From: Eupeodes corollae
Lineage: Eukaryota; Arthropoda; Insecta; Diptera; Syrphidae
Assembly: GCF_945859685.1 (NCBI RefSeq)
Contig: NC_079147.1
Span: 143,244,645 to 143,308,644 of the forward strand
Direction of reading: 5' to 3'
Length of the DNA: 64,000 nt
The position numbers were made by a program, and so were the translations under genes. This document shows, in pieces, positions 10,797 through 22,516 of this stretch; the first letter of the stretch is position 1, and every line of letters begins with the position of its first letter. The notes beneath the pieces were generated by a model. The model searched no databases. It had not been told where the DNA came from and saw nothing but the letters and a program-made list of their open reading frames with translations.

Positions 10797-11600
10797 CTGA
10801 TTGGTTAAGAACTTGTCCGAGACTGAATCCCAATGAAAACAAATGCTTCCGTGATCTCTTCCAAGGATGTTTTCCAGCCCTTGCAGCAGGTGTACCTGAA
10901 ATTGGAGTTCAAAGTTTTGAACCATTGCACATCGATGCAGTTTCCGTATCAAAAGGCAGTGGAAATCTTATTCTAGCTGGTGGATTTCAAAATCTAGTCG
11001 TTAGAGGTCCATCGAATGCAACTGTTCGTAAAGCAAGGTATAGTCTAGTATTTATAATATTTATAAAATAACATCTAATAAAAAATTTGTATTCTTTACC
11101 TTTATAGTTTAGATCTTGAAAAAAAGATGTTCAATTTTGAATTGGAAATTCCAATTCTAAGAATTAGAGCTAAATATAATCTGAAGGGAAATATTTTACT
11201 TTTACCAGTAGTTGGTAATGGCGATGTTAATATGTCCTTGAAAAATGTAAAAACAGCGGTCTATACGAAAATAAGCTTACGTAATGCTCCTGAGGTATGT
11301 ATTTCTGCATAAAATTTGATATTATTTTTGAGATTTACCCAATTATGTAATTTTCAGGAAATCATTCATATTGAAGAGATGAAGGTAACTTTCTTGGTCG
11401 GAAGCATGCGTATTCATCTAACCAATCTTTTCAATGGCAACGAAATACTTGGAACATCTATTAATCAGTTTTTGAATCAAAATGGAAACGAGATCATTTC
11501 GGAATTGAGACCAGATCTGGAAAAAGGTTTAGCTGATATTTTCATTGGCCTTTGGAATAATGTCTTCTCGAAACTTCCAACCAAATTGTGGTTACTGTGA
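10797..11600 (+). CDS. Takeout/JHBP-family secreted protein, three 3' exons (partial gene)
   Basis: Exons at 10797-11037, 11108-11294 and 11358-11600 are joined by 70- and 63-nt introns with GT...AG borders (aag|gtatag, tatag|ttta, gag|gtatgt, ttcag|gaa). Together they encode about 222 residues and end at TGA 11598-11600. The protein begins DWLRTCPRLNPNENKC, giving the two conserved N-terminal cysteines of the family. It continues through FPALAAGVPEIGV, SKGSGNLILAGGFQN and RGPSNATV and ends FSKLPTKLWLL. Takeout/JHBP proteins are secreted carriers of hydrophobic ligands such as juvenile hormone and affect feeding and behaviour; the ligand here is unknown. Usual length is about 250 residues, so only the signal-peptide exon seems missing. 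It probably lies upstream across a TE-filled intron. No internal stops; apparently functional. Confidence 0.9.
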
Positions 11601-12061
11601 TGCCTCAAATGAATATCCACCTATACTTCTTCATACATATGCAATGTGATTTTTAGAACATTTTTTTAACCTAATTTAACCATTTATTATACACACACAT
11701 ACATATGCATATATTTATTGTAAATATTTCTATCTGCACTTAGGATAAGCGACGAAATTCAAAATTAAATCTAAGGTTAGAAATAAATTTATTTTTATTA
11801 AGAAACTGATAAACATTCTGAAAAATAAAAAATGGCTAAATATACCATTTTTATTATACGTACAACAAAATGCGTATTTATTTTAAATCTAAGCAACTTA
11901 GTATATGTTTATTTTTTAAATTTAAAAAATAATGTTCTTACTTTTACTTGGGAAAAATTGAATTCGACTGGTTTCCCTAATGGATTGGTTCTCTGCTGAA
12001 AAAAAGCTTTATAACAATTTTGGAAGTTGTATCTGCCCTTTAATAACATTACACATTTTTT
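11601..12061 (+). other. 3' UTR and AT-rich downstream region
   Basis: Follows the takeout-like stop codon. AATAAA at 11782-11787 could be the poly(A) signal, giving a 3' UTR of about 200 nt. Beyond it is AT-rich DNA up to the start of the family A LINE. Confidence 0.5.
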
Positions 12062-14615
12062 TATAAGTTGCGAAGCACCAGCAAGCCTCAGATACGGACG
12101 GATTCACTGCTGACAACCCAAGCAAACGAAATAAGGACAACGAACTTCGGATCTGTACGTGGAATGTTAGGTCCCTTAACAGACCACGTTCAGCCGAACA
12201 ACTAGAGGAAGCCTTAAACTGCTGCAAGGCAGATATTACCGCCATACAAAAAGTGCGATGGGATTGACCGGGCAAACGCAAACTAAAAGACTGCAATGTA
12301 CACTACGGCGACTGCTACCGAGAAGACAAAGACAGCGCCTATTTGGGTGTGGATTTGTTGTTGGAACTAGACTCAAGCAAAAAGTCTTGAGTTTCAACAG
12401 TGTGAGCGAGCGCATCACGACAATCCCCATCAAGGCTGAATTCGCCAACATAAGAAAGATGAAGACACCAAATACATATTCTTCGAGCTCTTGGACAAGA
12501 TATATGAGCAGTGCCCTGGCTATGACATTAAAATTGTCTTAGGAGATTTAAATGCCAAGCTAGGAGGAGAAGACATCTTTGATGGCTTAATCGGGAGATA
12601 CAGCCTGCACGACACCACCACCGACAACGAATTCAGGCTGACGGTTTCGCTGAGGGGCGAAACGGTCTGGTAGCTTACACACATGAAAATCTCCTGTTCA
12701 ATCAACTGTCAACCAGATTAATCACATTGCAATCGACGCACCACACTTCTTCAGTATACAGGATATCCGAACTTTCCGAGGGGCCAACATTGATTCGGAC
12801 AACTACCCCGCTATAGCCAAGGTACGGCTACGGATATCCCGGTCCAAGCCAAAACAAAGGAGTACTGTGAAAAGTTTCGACGTTAGACGGCTACAATCGC
12901 AAGAGACTGTCATCTCCTTTTCCGACCGAGTCTCTAGTAACCTCTTAAGAAGTCCTATGCTGCCTGCATTAAGCATTGAAAACCAGTGGCAGCAGTGCAT
13001 TGCAGCGATCAGAGAAACCGCCTCTGAAGTACTAGGTTTCACACGGCCACAACAGCGAAACCCCTATTTTGACAACGAATGCCGGCAAGCGCACGCATCG
13101 AAACAAGAGGCATACAAAACGGCGCTGGAAAGAAGGTCCAAAAGGTAAAAAAAACCTCCCAAGCGCACAAGCCACGAACCGAAGCCTGTAAAGACGCCTA
13201 TGTTAAAAATATGGAAATACTTATTCTCCAAATTATATAAAGAAGATGACGAACCGAATTCCGCTGTAGGGGTCACCAATTCCGCCTACCCAAACTCGAT
13301 GAAGTGAAGATAGCTATATCTAAACTGTAGTCAAAAAAAACCTGCTGGAGCTGACGGCATCACTGCCGAACTATTTAAAGCAGCAGACGATGACTTGGTA
13401 GGGAGCATGTTTGAACTCATCTGCAAAATATGGTCGGGAAAAAGCATGCCCGATGAGTGGAATCTCAGCATAGTTTGTCCGGTACATACAAAGGAGACCC
13501 TCTAAACTGCGCCAACTACAGAGGCATCAGTCTCTTTAACATTCCATATAAGATCCCTTTTGCCTTACTATGTACACGTCTGAAGCCGTTCGTCAGCAAC
13601 CTGATAGGTCTTTATCAGTTTGGCGTCAGACCAGGAAAGTCCACTATCGACTTAATATTCACACTACGGCAGATCTTGGAAAAAACCCAGGAGCTTCAAA
13701 TCGATACCCACCATCTCTTTATCGATTTTAAAGCCACGTATGACAGCATCCATATTGAAGAGCTCTATAGAGAAATGGATTGTTGGGCATCCCTGTCAAA
13801 CTTATCCGTTTATACAGAATGACGATGGAGAATGCACGCTGCTCTATCGAGGTCGGAAAAGATCTCACCAATGCATTTGATGTCAAAAAAGGTTTTAAAC
13901 AAGGCGATGCACTGACATGCGACTTCTTCAACATCGTTCTGGAAAGAATTGTGCAAAACTGAACTGTCAACACTATAGGTACAATCTTCCAAAGGTCCAT
14001 CCAATTACTCGGATACGCAGATGACATTGACATAATTGGAAGATAAAAGCGTGATGTCAGTGAAGCGTTTTTGAGCATTGCGACGAAAGCGAAGAAGATG
14101 GATTTAGTGGTTAATGAGGGCAAGACCAAGTATATGCTGTCATCAAAAAAGGACACTGAACGACGACGTCTTGGACAAAACGTCACCATGGACAGCTATA
14201 ACTTTTAGGTAGTTAAGGACTTTGTCTACCTAGGCACCGCTATTAATGCAGACAACGACACCAGCGCTGAAATAAAACGAAGAATAATTCTGCAAATCGC
14301 GGCTTCTTTGGACTTAGAAGGCAATTGAGCAGTAAAGCCCTCTCGAGCATCTAAAATCACCATCTATAAGACACCCAGCACCCCATTTCTCATTTATGGC
14401 GCTGAGGCCTGGACCCTGTCAAAGAAAGACGAGAGCGTATTAGGATGCTTCGAGAGAAAAATTCGTTTTGTGACGAGAGCTGTACAGCGACACTGACTTA
14501 GTTAGCTAGGTCATGTAGAGCGAATGGACATCAACGCTCCAGCCCAGAAGGTGGTGCTCTCAGGAGGGTGAAGACCTAAACTAACTTGGCGTGCGAAGCT
14601 GGAGACATGTTGGTT
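12062..14615 (+). mobile_element. LINE family A (RTE-like), copy A1: endonuclease and RT, degenerate
   Basis: Reading frames give the endonuclease start ICTWNVRSLN (12150), GDLNAKLGGEDIF (about 12540) and TFRGANIDSDN (about 12775). The RT follows: RPGKSTIDLIFTLRQILEK, KGFKQGDALTCDFFNIVLE and YADDID (about 14016). The C-terminal part has YGAEAWTLSKKDES near 14400. At least six frameshifts and several stops are present. There is no ORF1, as usual in the RTE clade. The DNA matches A2-A7 in this window closely. The 5' end is truncated relative to A3. Confidence 0.85.
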
Positions 14616-14639
14616 GTAATTAAGAATCCGCCATTTAAT

Positions 14640-15785
14640 TATATAATATTATTAATAATTTAACAATATTATTTATAATAAGCGGACACTCAAAAGAATA
14701 TTGCTGCCCTTATTATGAAGACACATAGAAAAAGGAAATAGGTTTAGAAAGGTGGTAGTTTTGAATTCCTGAATATTGCAATGACTGGGAAAGACAGAAT
14801 GTTGTAAGGCTAAACAACGAATATCTGTTCTTGAAAGTACGACAGAAGTTGGGCTGGAGGGTATAGTGATGAGCATTCCTAAAAGTGGGAGTATTAAGGT
14901 TTAACTTTTTAACGGGATGAACGCAAATATCGCTAATATCGAGATCGAGATTAGGAATCCCAATCATCTTTCTTCATTTTTGGAGACATCATGTACGTAA
15001 ACGTTGTTTTATACACATATCATTGTTTTATACACATACCATTGTTGCAAGTGCAACCAACGATACAAATAGAATTGGGTTTTCGAAGCATTACATTCCA
15101 CGCGGTTTTTAATTCTCCAATTATCATATTTTGTCGTTGCAATTCCACATCCAAAGAAGAGGGATGTGAGTGTGACCACGAGTTCAAAAAGCTAAGAATA
15201 CTATTGTCAGCTAAACAATGTATTAGATTAAAAGAAGAAGGCAGGAAATCATTGATACAAATGAAAAAGAGTGTTGGAGATAGAACAGAGCCCTGGGACA
15301 CAAAAGCATTTACTTTGTGGTTTTCAGGCTTGATACCAGCCAATACTTCTTGTTTTAAAAGATCCAAAAGGTAATTACTTATCCAATGTAGGAGGGATTT
15401 ATGAAAACCGAAAGCACTAATTTTCGATAAGAGAACCCTATGTCAACCCGTATCAAATGGTTTTGAAATATTGAGTGCAATAATTTCGTTTCCTCAAAGA
15501 CAATGTATAGATTTGTACCACTGTTTGGTGAGATGAATCATTATTGTTTTGCTTAATTTTTGGTCATGCAAAAGTTTTGTCCTTCAAGTATGAGCATTGC
15601 AGGCCTTCCTGACTTCCGTGAAATTTTTCCAGTTTTTCTCAGTTGTTGTGGCCTCAAAACAACCTAAACTTACTTCTGTAGCCGTAATAACGTTTTTTTT
15701 CCTTAGGTCTGATATTTTTACCACTGTTCGGAATGTAATTTCTCATTTTCAAGAGAATCAGTTAAAGATCCTGAAATAATTATTG
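14640..15785 (-). mobile_element. LINE family E (CR1/L2-like), copy 2: RT fragment
   Basis: The minus ORF 15020-15367 has VSQGSVLSPTLFFICINDFL and CLADNSILSF, the RT block around the catalytic YADD, here LADN and therefore probably inactive. Upstream on the minus strand (15545-15780) lies the linker that also occurs at 1-185. Downstream (14700-14970) is a C-terminal-like tail with TLQPNFCRTFKNRYSLF. Several stops. Confidence 0.65.
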
Positions 15786-16364
15786 AGACCCTTTTAGTTG
15801 GCTTTCGCTTATTTCCAAACGGTTCTCTTAGGAGCTCTTTCTCTTATTGATATGACACGATATAGAATACAAATTGTTTAATTAACTTGGTTAGAGGTAA
15901 GAAACAAGCCAAGAGTGTTTTCTGTTCAATCTTTCACGTCCAATATTCGAGTGTACTCGTTGACCAGCTATATAACCATGCAGTCGTCGCGCACAAAATG
16001 TTACACCAGTCGTCACGGGGATTACATATGTAATCCATTTTAAAATGCAATATTAAGCTAAGTTAACTAATTGTTCTAACAATTTAACTGTTAGTACTAA
16101 AAGAGGCGAAAAATCCTCACTACTAGTTTTTTATTTTATCTGACCCTAATGTTGAAGCCATGAAGGATTGTGTACCTTGAAATCGCGTGTAAAAACGATT
16201 ACAGCGCTAGGATAGGACGAAAAAGTTCATTGGATGGAATCAGACAAAATAATAAATTCATAAGAAGTAGATACTATGTCAATCTTAGGGCGAATTTAAT
16301 TCTACAAGTTTTTGATTCCTTATTAGGCAATTCTCTCTGTCAAGACCAGAATTTAATTTAATTT
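15786..16364. other. Unassigned spacer with a perfect 18-bp palindrome
   Basis: No gene recognised. ggattacatatgtaatcc at 16019-16036 is a perfect palindrome. Confidence 0.4.
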
Positions 16365-16800
16365 ACCAACGTTGCCGTTGGTAGTCCACACCCGAAGAGA
16401 ATGGATGATGATCTAAGAACGAATATGAAAACCTGATGTTATTGTCATCAGCGAAAAAATTAAGGTAAGAAGTTTCAGACAAAAGATCATTTATAAAAAT
16501 AAGGAAGAGCGTCGGAGACAAAATAGATTCCTGGAGCACACCAGCGTTTATTTTTTGGATGTCAGATTAGAGCCCGGTTAATACTACTTCAATTGAATTG
16601 AAAGGTAATTTCTGAAGCACGCATTTTCGATAAGGAATGCCAAACTCAATCAAACGCATTTGAAATATCAAGTGCAACAATCTTAATTTCTCTAAAACTC
16701 CACTGTTCGGTGAGATAAACCATGAGATCAACAGTGGATCTATTGCAACCAAGGCCATACTGCCCAATGTCCTAAAGGTAGTAAAAACTTCTGATCAATT
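16365..16800 (-). mobile_element. LINE family E, copy 3: RT fragment
   Basis: Minus frames read LLHLIFQMRLIEFGIPYRK and then ILSPTLFLIFINDLLSETS with an intact FADD box (LNFFADDNNIRFSYS). It corresponds to the same part of the protein as copy 2 but is a separate, diverged copy. Frame changes occur before and after the FADD block. Confidence 0.65.
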
Positions 16801-16959
16801 GTGAAAAACATGAGTAATTGTTCCTCTTTCTCGGTTCCTATGCCCGTCGTCAATGGAATTTCATTTGTTAGCTCTCTTGAAAAAGCTAATATCATTTTAG
16901 GCAGTTTGACTCCAATTCAACGCTGCCAGTAAGAGTTGACTCCGCCTATCTTTGAGCGC

Positions 16960-18295
16960 ATTAGTGATTCTATGGGACCAATCTCTTTTTTTCAACGCTA
17001 ACAAACCTATTGTGTAAGCGCTTTTCAATTTTTCCCAATTCTCGGTCTCGTTCCGAGAAGATGGAAAACAGCATTTGTCCAGCCTATTCCCAAAAGAAGG
17101 GAATCATAATCGATAATCGACCAATATCACTTACATTCTTTTTTTCATGGAAAAACTGATTAGATAATAGCACAAGAAATATTTCGCTTTAAAGTATGGC
17201 TTTTGGAGCTACAGATCCACCGTTGATATCATGTTTCACCTCACTAAATAGTGGAACAAATCTTTACATCGTTTTAATGAAATCAAAATTATTGCACTTG
17301 ATATTTCAAAAGCGTTTGGTAGAGTTTGGCATCAGGCTCTCTTATCAAAAATACGACCATTTTTTTAGATGAGTCCCTTTTTCGTTGGATTAAAAATTAC
17401 CTATCGGACCGTTAGGTACAGTTATTAGTAGATGGTTTTAAGTCCTCAAAATAAATACTGGAGTACCCCAGGGCTATGTTTTGTCTCCGATGCTCTTTCT
17501 TATTTTTATTAATGATCCCGTGCCTGCACCTTCTAATCCTATCAATTGTTTTGCTGAAAAAAGTACTCTTAGCTTTACATACAAACTCTTCTCGAATGTG
17601 AAACTGCAACAACAAGTTATTCTGAGCTCATTTATTTCTGGCCTACAGAGCAGTGTACAATGAGGAATGAGAAACCGAGTGAAGTACGGAATGGTGTCTT
17701 CTGTCGTTAAAATAAATAAATAAATAAATTGGGTGGTGCAACAGTCCGTTGAGAACTAGGGCCTAGTGACTTACAACTCTCCATTCCTGTGTGCGAGTAA
17801 TGTTGTCAGGAATGCAGGGGACCTACAGTTTATATGCCGAATCCGAACGGCTAAATTAAGAAAGCACTTTTTCATGACAAGAGTTACTCTTGGAGAATTT
17901 GTCAATTCCTCGTAAGGGGCAATACTCGTGAAAAGACTTAAGATGACATAGGCAGGGATCGAACCCAAGACCTCTGGCATGACAGTCCAACGCACTAACC
18001 ATCATGTCGTTAAAGCTTGCCATTATCCTTGGGTGAGACTTGTATTAATAAAACTGAACATCTTGAAACTCTTATCATGTGCATAAAAAATCCAACTCTT
18101 CTTGCGGAGCGACCATATAGCCGATGTTGCTAACGATTCAGCAAGATGTTTGGGTTTTCTAAGACAATGCAAAAAATGTTTCTCTTCTTCTGATCTGCAC
18201 AAAACCAAAAATTGTGCGTCCAATCACTGGACTGGGGCTCAGAAATTGGCTTAAGCCTCTTTAAAAGAATTGAACAAAGAGCTTTTAAAATACTT
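16960..18295 (+). mobile_element. LINE family E, copy 4, interrupted by a SINE
   Basis: Plus-strand RT pieces: WKTAFVQPIPK near 17070, LLHLIFQKRLVEFG near 17300, and VLSPMLFLIFINDPVPA with FAEK in place of FADD (17480-17570). After the SINE at 17712-18004 the coding resumes with the thumb region NDSARCLGFLRQCKKCFSSSD (about 18130) up to 18295, where family A copy A2 begins. Mutated active site plus many stops mean it is dead. Confidence 0.65.
17712..18004 (-). repeat. SINE family S1, best-preserved copy, with 10-bp target duplication
   Basis: Flanked by exact copies of tgtcgttaaa (17702-17711 and 18005-18014). Reading the minus strand, the element starts tgatggttagtgcgttgg (A-box region). 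It then has gggttcgatccc, a consensus B box, then a tRNA-unrelated body of about 200 bp, and ends in (TTTA)n. Length is 293 bp. This is the architecture of a tRNA-derived SINE transcribed by RNA polymerase III and moved by a LINE. Confidence 0.9.
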
Positions 18296-20330
18296 ACTTT
18301 CTTACTTAAGGTGGCTCCACAGTCCGGAGTGGACTTTAGCCTCAACCGACATGCGTCTCCAGCCCGCTCGGTCCCTAGCTAGCTGACTCCAGTTTTGCAC
18401 GCCAAGTTGGTTGAGGTCTTCACCCACCTACATGCGCCACCTGAGTCGCGTTCTTCCTGCACCGCGCAGTTCCTTGAGATTGGATTCGAAGCCCTTCCGG
18501 GCTGTAGCGTTAGTGTCCGCCATGACCTAGCCATCTAAGCCCTTGGACTTTAATTCTGCTTACTAGGTTAGTGTCGCTGTACAGCCCGTACAGTTCGTCG
18601 TTATATCTTCTCCTCCATTCTCCATCTATGCGTACGGGACCAAAAATCACCCGAAGAATTTTTCTCTCGAAGCATCCTAAGACACTCTCATCTTTCTTTG
18701 ACAGGGTCCAGGCCTCAGCGCCATAAATGAGAACCGGGATGATGAGTGTCTTATAGATGGTGATTTTACATGCTCGAGAGAGGACTTTACTTCTCAATTG
18801 CCTTCTAAGTCCAAAGAAGCAGCGATTTGCAAGAGTTATTCTTCGTTTGATTTCAGCGCTGGTGTCGTTGTCTGCATTAATGTAGGCAAAATGTGCCTAG
18901 CAATGGACCCTTAAGTCCGTCCTTTCAAAGAATGACAGCAACAACGGCAACACTAACCAAATAATTCGAACTTGAACGACCAACAGCAATAACCAACAGG
19001 AACAAAAAATCAATCGAACGGTGACGACGAGAAGCTACGGAAGACGAAACGAAAACGCCACGAATTTAAATTGTTATCCTTATCTACTTTTATTAAACTA
19101 AATTTATTTTTATTTAAACTAAATATCGCTATTACTAAACTTAAAACTATTATTATTTAAAAACTAAAGTGAATTAAAACTATATACTATTATTAAACTA
19201 TTAAAACAAGTGTTTCTTTTGATTTAAGAAAACCTTTATCCCTCTACTTAGCCCCCACATTAATAGCGATGGCTAGGTAGACAAAGTCCTTAAATACCTC
19301 GAAGTTATAGCTATCCATGGTGAATGACGTTCTGTCGAAGACGTTGTTGTTCAATGCCCCTTTTTGATGACAGCATATACTTGGTCTTGCCCTGATTGAC
19401 CACTTAACCCATCTTCTTCGCTTCTGTCGCAATGCTCAAAAACGCTCCACTGACAGCACGCTTTGATCTTCCAATTATGTCAATATCATCGGCGTATCCG
19501 AGTAATTGGATGGACCTTTGTAAGAATGTGCCTTTTTTGTTGACGGTTGAGTTTTGCACAATTCTTTCCAGAACGATGTTGAAGAAGTCGCATGACAGTG
19601 CATCGTCTTGTCTAAAACATTTTTTGACATCAAATGCATCGGTGAGATTTTGTCTGACCTTGATAGAGCAGCGTGCATTCTCCATCGTCATTCTGCACAA
19701 ACGGATAAGTTTAACAGGGATGCCAAAACTAGACATCGCTCTGTAGAGCTCTTCCCTATGGATGCTGTCATACGCGGCTTTAAAATCGATAAGGAGATGG
19801 TGGGTCTCGATTTGAAGCTCCTGGGTTTTTTCCAAGATCTGCCATAGTGTGAATATTTGGTCGATAGTGGACTTTCATATTCTGAAGCCACACTAATAAT
19901 TACCTATCAGGTTGTTGACGAACTGCGGCTTCAGACGTTCACATAATACGGCAGAGAGGATCTTGTATGCAATGTTAAGGAGACAGATGCCTCTGTTATT
20001 GGCGCAACTTAGAAGGTCTCCTTTCTAATGTATCGGTCATTCCGCTCATCGGGCATGCTTTCTTCCTACCATATTTTGCAGAAGAGTTGGTTACAGCGAT
20101 GCCGTCAGCTCCAGCAGCTTTGTTTGACTTCAGTTTAGATATAGCTATTTTTACTTCGTCGAGGTCGGGTAGGCGAAATTGTTGATCTGCGTCGCCTAGG
20201 TATCTCCCTTGTAGCGGAATTCCGGAATTCGGTTCGTCATCGCCGTTATATAATTTGGAGAAGTGGTTTTTCCATATTCCTTAGAGTAACCGGCTGTTGC
20301 ATTTCTTTCCTGCAACCGTAATACTTGTGC
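18296..20330 (-). mobile_element. LINE family A, copy A2, split by an LTR-like insertion
   Basis: Read on the minus strand. The RT core occupies 19404-19835: HHLLIDFKAAYDSIHREEL, FRQDDALSCDFFN, and an intact YADDID box. The C-terminal part at 18300-18880 has YGAEAWTLSKKDES and GPVRIDGEWRRRYNDELYG. The 3' end abuts a short TAAG-type tail at 18296-18312. The coding is interrupted by 18881-19259. The 5' end is truncated near 20330, inside the region before the RT. Confidence 0.85.
18881..19259. mobile_element. Probable solo LTR, 379 bp, TTAA target duplication
   Basis: The insertion begins TGTAGGCA and ends CCCCCACA (TG...CA termini). It is flanked on both sides by ttaa (18877-18880, 19260-19263). 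The empty site is visible in the other family A copies, for example in the reverse complement of 14240-14252 and at 51665-51680. A 4-bp duplication and TG/CA ends fit a solo LTR of a Ty3/gypsy-type element. A piggyBac-type MITE also duplicates TTAA, but the ends lack its usual terminal bases and extended inverted repeats. Confidence 0.65.
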
Positions 20331-20604
20331 CTTAAGGAATACCCATCACTTCTACTTCGGCCGTGCTGTGAGGTACAGATATTAGTTCTTAGGCAGTACT
20401 ACGTGAATGTTAAAGAAATGGCTTATTACACTCTGTCTCTGACATATTAAAGGTTTTTAAAACCCTTCGAGTGTGTATAAATTCAGTTGGAAAAAACCTC
20501 TTACCACAATTCACATTAATCACAACTCATCAATACAAACAGGAAACGGGTTCATGAAGAAGTCTTGCTGGATAGCCATCTTAGAACATTCAGTTCAAGT
20601 ATGT

Positions 20605-20836
20605 ATGGCGTGATGGTTAGTACGGGACTATCACGGCAGACGTTTTGGGTTCAATCCTTGCTTGTGTCGTCTAAAATTGTATTACACGTCTACTACTTCT
20701 TGAATTGACAAATCCTCCAATATTTATTCTCAAATTCTCACATAAATTGTTGGTTCCCTCCACTCACGCACAAGAATTTTTGAGAGTTGCAAGTCACTAG
20801 GCCCTGGTTCTCTCCGAGCTGTTCCACCACCTTATT
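20605..20836 (+). repeat. SINE family S1, forward copy
   Basis: The head atggcgtgatggttagtac (A box) and gggttcaatcc (B box, one change) are followed by the body (ttgacaaatcctcc, then tcactaggccctggttctc). It ends ccaccttatt without a long tail. It is shorter than the copy at 17712-18004 because of internal deletions. Confidence 0.85.
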
Positions 20837-22516
20837 CATGGATGTCAAAATATTAATTTTTGTTTTAATATTTCAATTCATAAAGCGAGGCTGAATTTAA
20901 ATCTCTTTCGAATAAATGTTGACAAGACAACAAACTTCAAAATCTTAAGTTCCTTTAAATTTATGCAGTAAGAATTTATGAAGTAAGAAAAACTATTTAT
21001 TAACAATTAAAAAAAATCAACTTAAATTTATTGTATTTTTCTTTTATCTGTTCATCTTTCTCCAAAACCTTCTTCAAAAATATAACACTGCGGACTAAAT
21101 TTCCGTAATAAAAAATGAATTTGTCAATAAATTGTAGTCGACAAGAACAATCTGTATTTATGTTCATTTTTATAACTGAGGAAGTTCTATTACTGCATAG
21201 TCGATGTTGAAATGACATCTACACCATTACATTCAATTATCTTGCCCTATAGATAGTAACTTCGTTGACATTTTCAAAAATCAATTATTACTATCGCAGC
21301 CAATAGCGAAACGACTGTCGCGTCGACGAAGACGACAAAACTCCCATTTCTAAAATTGAATCCTTCTTCATCATTTTCTCATCTTTTCAGCAGCATGAAC
21401 TTGAACTTTATGCGTAAGCTGATAACATAGCAGACATAACCCCTAATAATTCCCAACGATACAGACAACCCATCAGTGGGGTCCCCTGCACTAGATGTAC
21501 TTATAGCTTCGAAAAAGAAACTCAACCAGAAAATCATCCATCGAGCACCGGAAATATTGAAGGTTCTTCTTTTTTTCAATTTTTTATTGTTTTTTAAGTA
21601 CATAGCTATTACTAGTGTAGCCATTTGCGAAAATACCGTCCATAGCTCCTAAATTTCTATAAAATCACGATGGCGAAAAATGAACGTCTTTTATGGTGCT
21701 CAATCGTCTTGGGAAGCTTTAAATTTTATTAAGAGGGCGGAGGGTGAATATTTATCATCGTTTTTCATTCTAAATGGTTAATCAAATTGGGTTGGTCCAT
21801 TAGCGGTCTTAAATTTGATTTGACTCCTATGATGAGGAGATGGTTATTGCATATAGACGAGTAAGTATTCATGTATATTTCCCTGCTGACTGTAAAATAT
21901 GTCATGAATGTCATTATGACACAGAGCAAATCATCAAAAGTATTCTTGCTGTCACTGTGGGTTTGCATGGGGTAAAGTTAGGGTTGGAGGAATTCGTTGG
22001 GATGACTTTAAATGTCTTGTTTCCTGCGCGGAAATAAAAGAGGGAATAAAAGTGTATCAAAGTACATTACTTATAAATGAAAGATGGGATGTGGAGAGTC
22101 CTTGCATTAAAATAGATATAAATGTCGTCCCTCGACGTTGTCGTCGTTGATATATCGAAGACAGTACAAGATAGTAAAATTTAAAATATTTCCCGACCAG
22201 AGTTTATAGGTTTAGAGATTTATTAGGCTAAGATAGGACGAGGGAGCGCGCTATTTTATTCTTATAAAACTAAGAATTATTTTAAGAAAAAAAACGGTTT
22301 TAAAAAATATTAGGAATTTGTATTTGGTTGTGAAAGTTGCTGTATTGTTTTCTTCTGTGTATAACTTCAAGTAGAAAAAGGTTCTAATGCATACAAAATA
22401 AGACCGTAAATGCCATAGTTCCAAAAGTGTAATCTTTAACACTTTTGAATTTTGAGAAAAAAATAAATAAAGTATTATTTATTATGTAATATAAAATTCA
22501 AAGGTAATGGGTGTTT
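20837..22516. other. Long AT-rich stretch without a recognised gene
   Basis: Only short ORFs occur, for example minus 21000-21218 (72 codons) and minus 21379-21624 (81 codons). Neither resembles a protein I know, and neither has convincing splice or context support. No repeat shared with other parts of the window was noticed. Confidence 0.35.

Noticed and set aside
21000..21218. Host terminal exon on the minus strand
   Set aside because: 72 open codons in AT-rich DNA, no similarity recalled, no convincing splice context.
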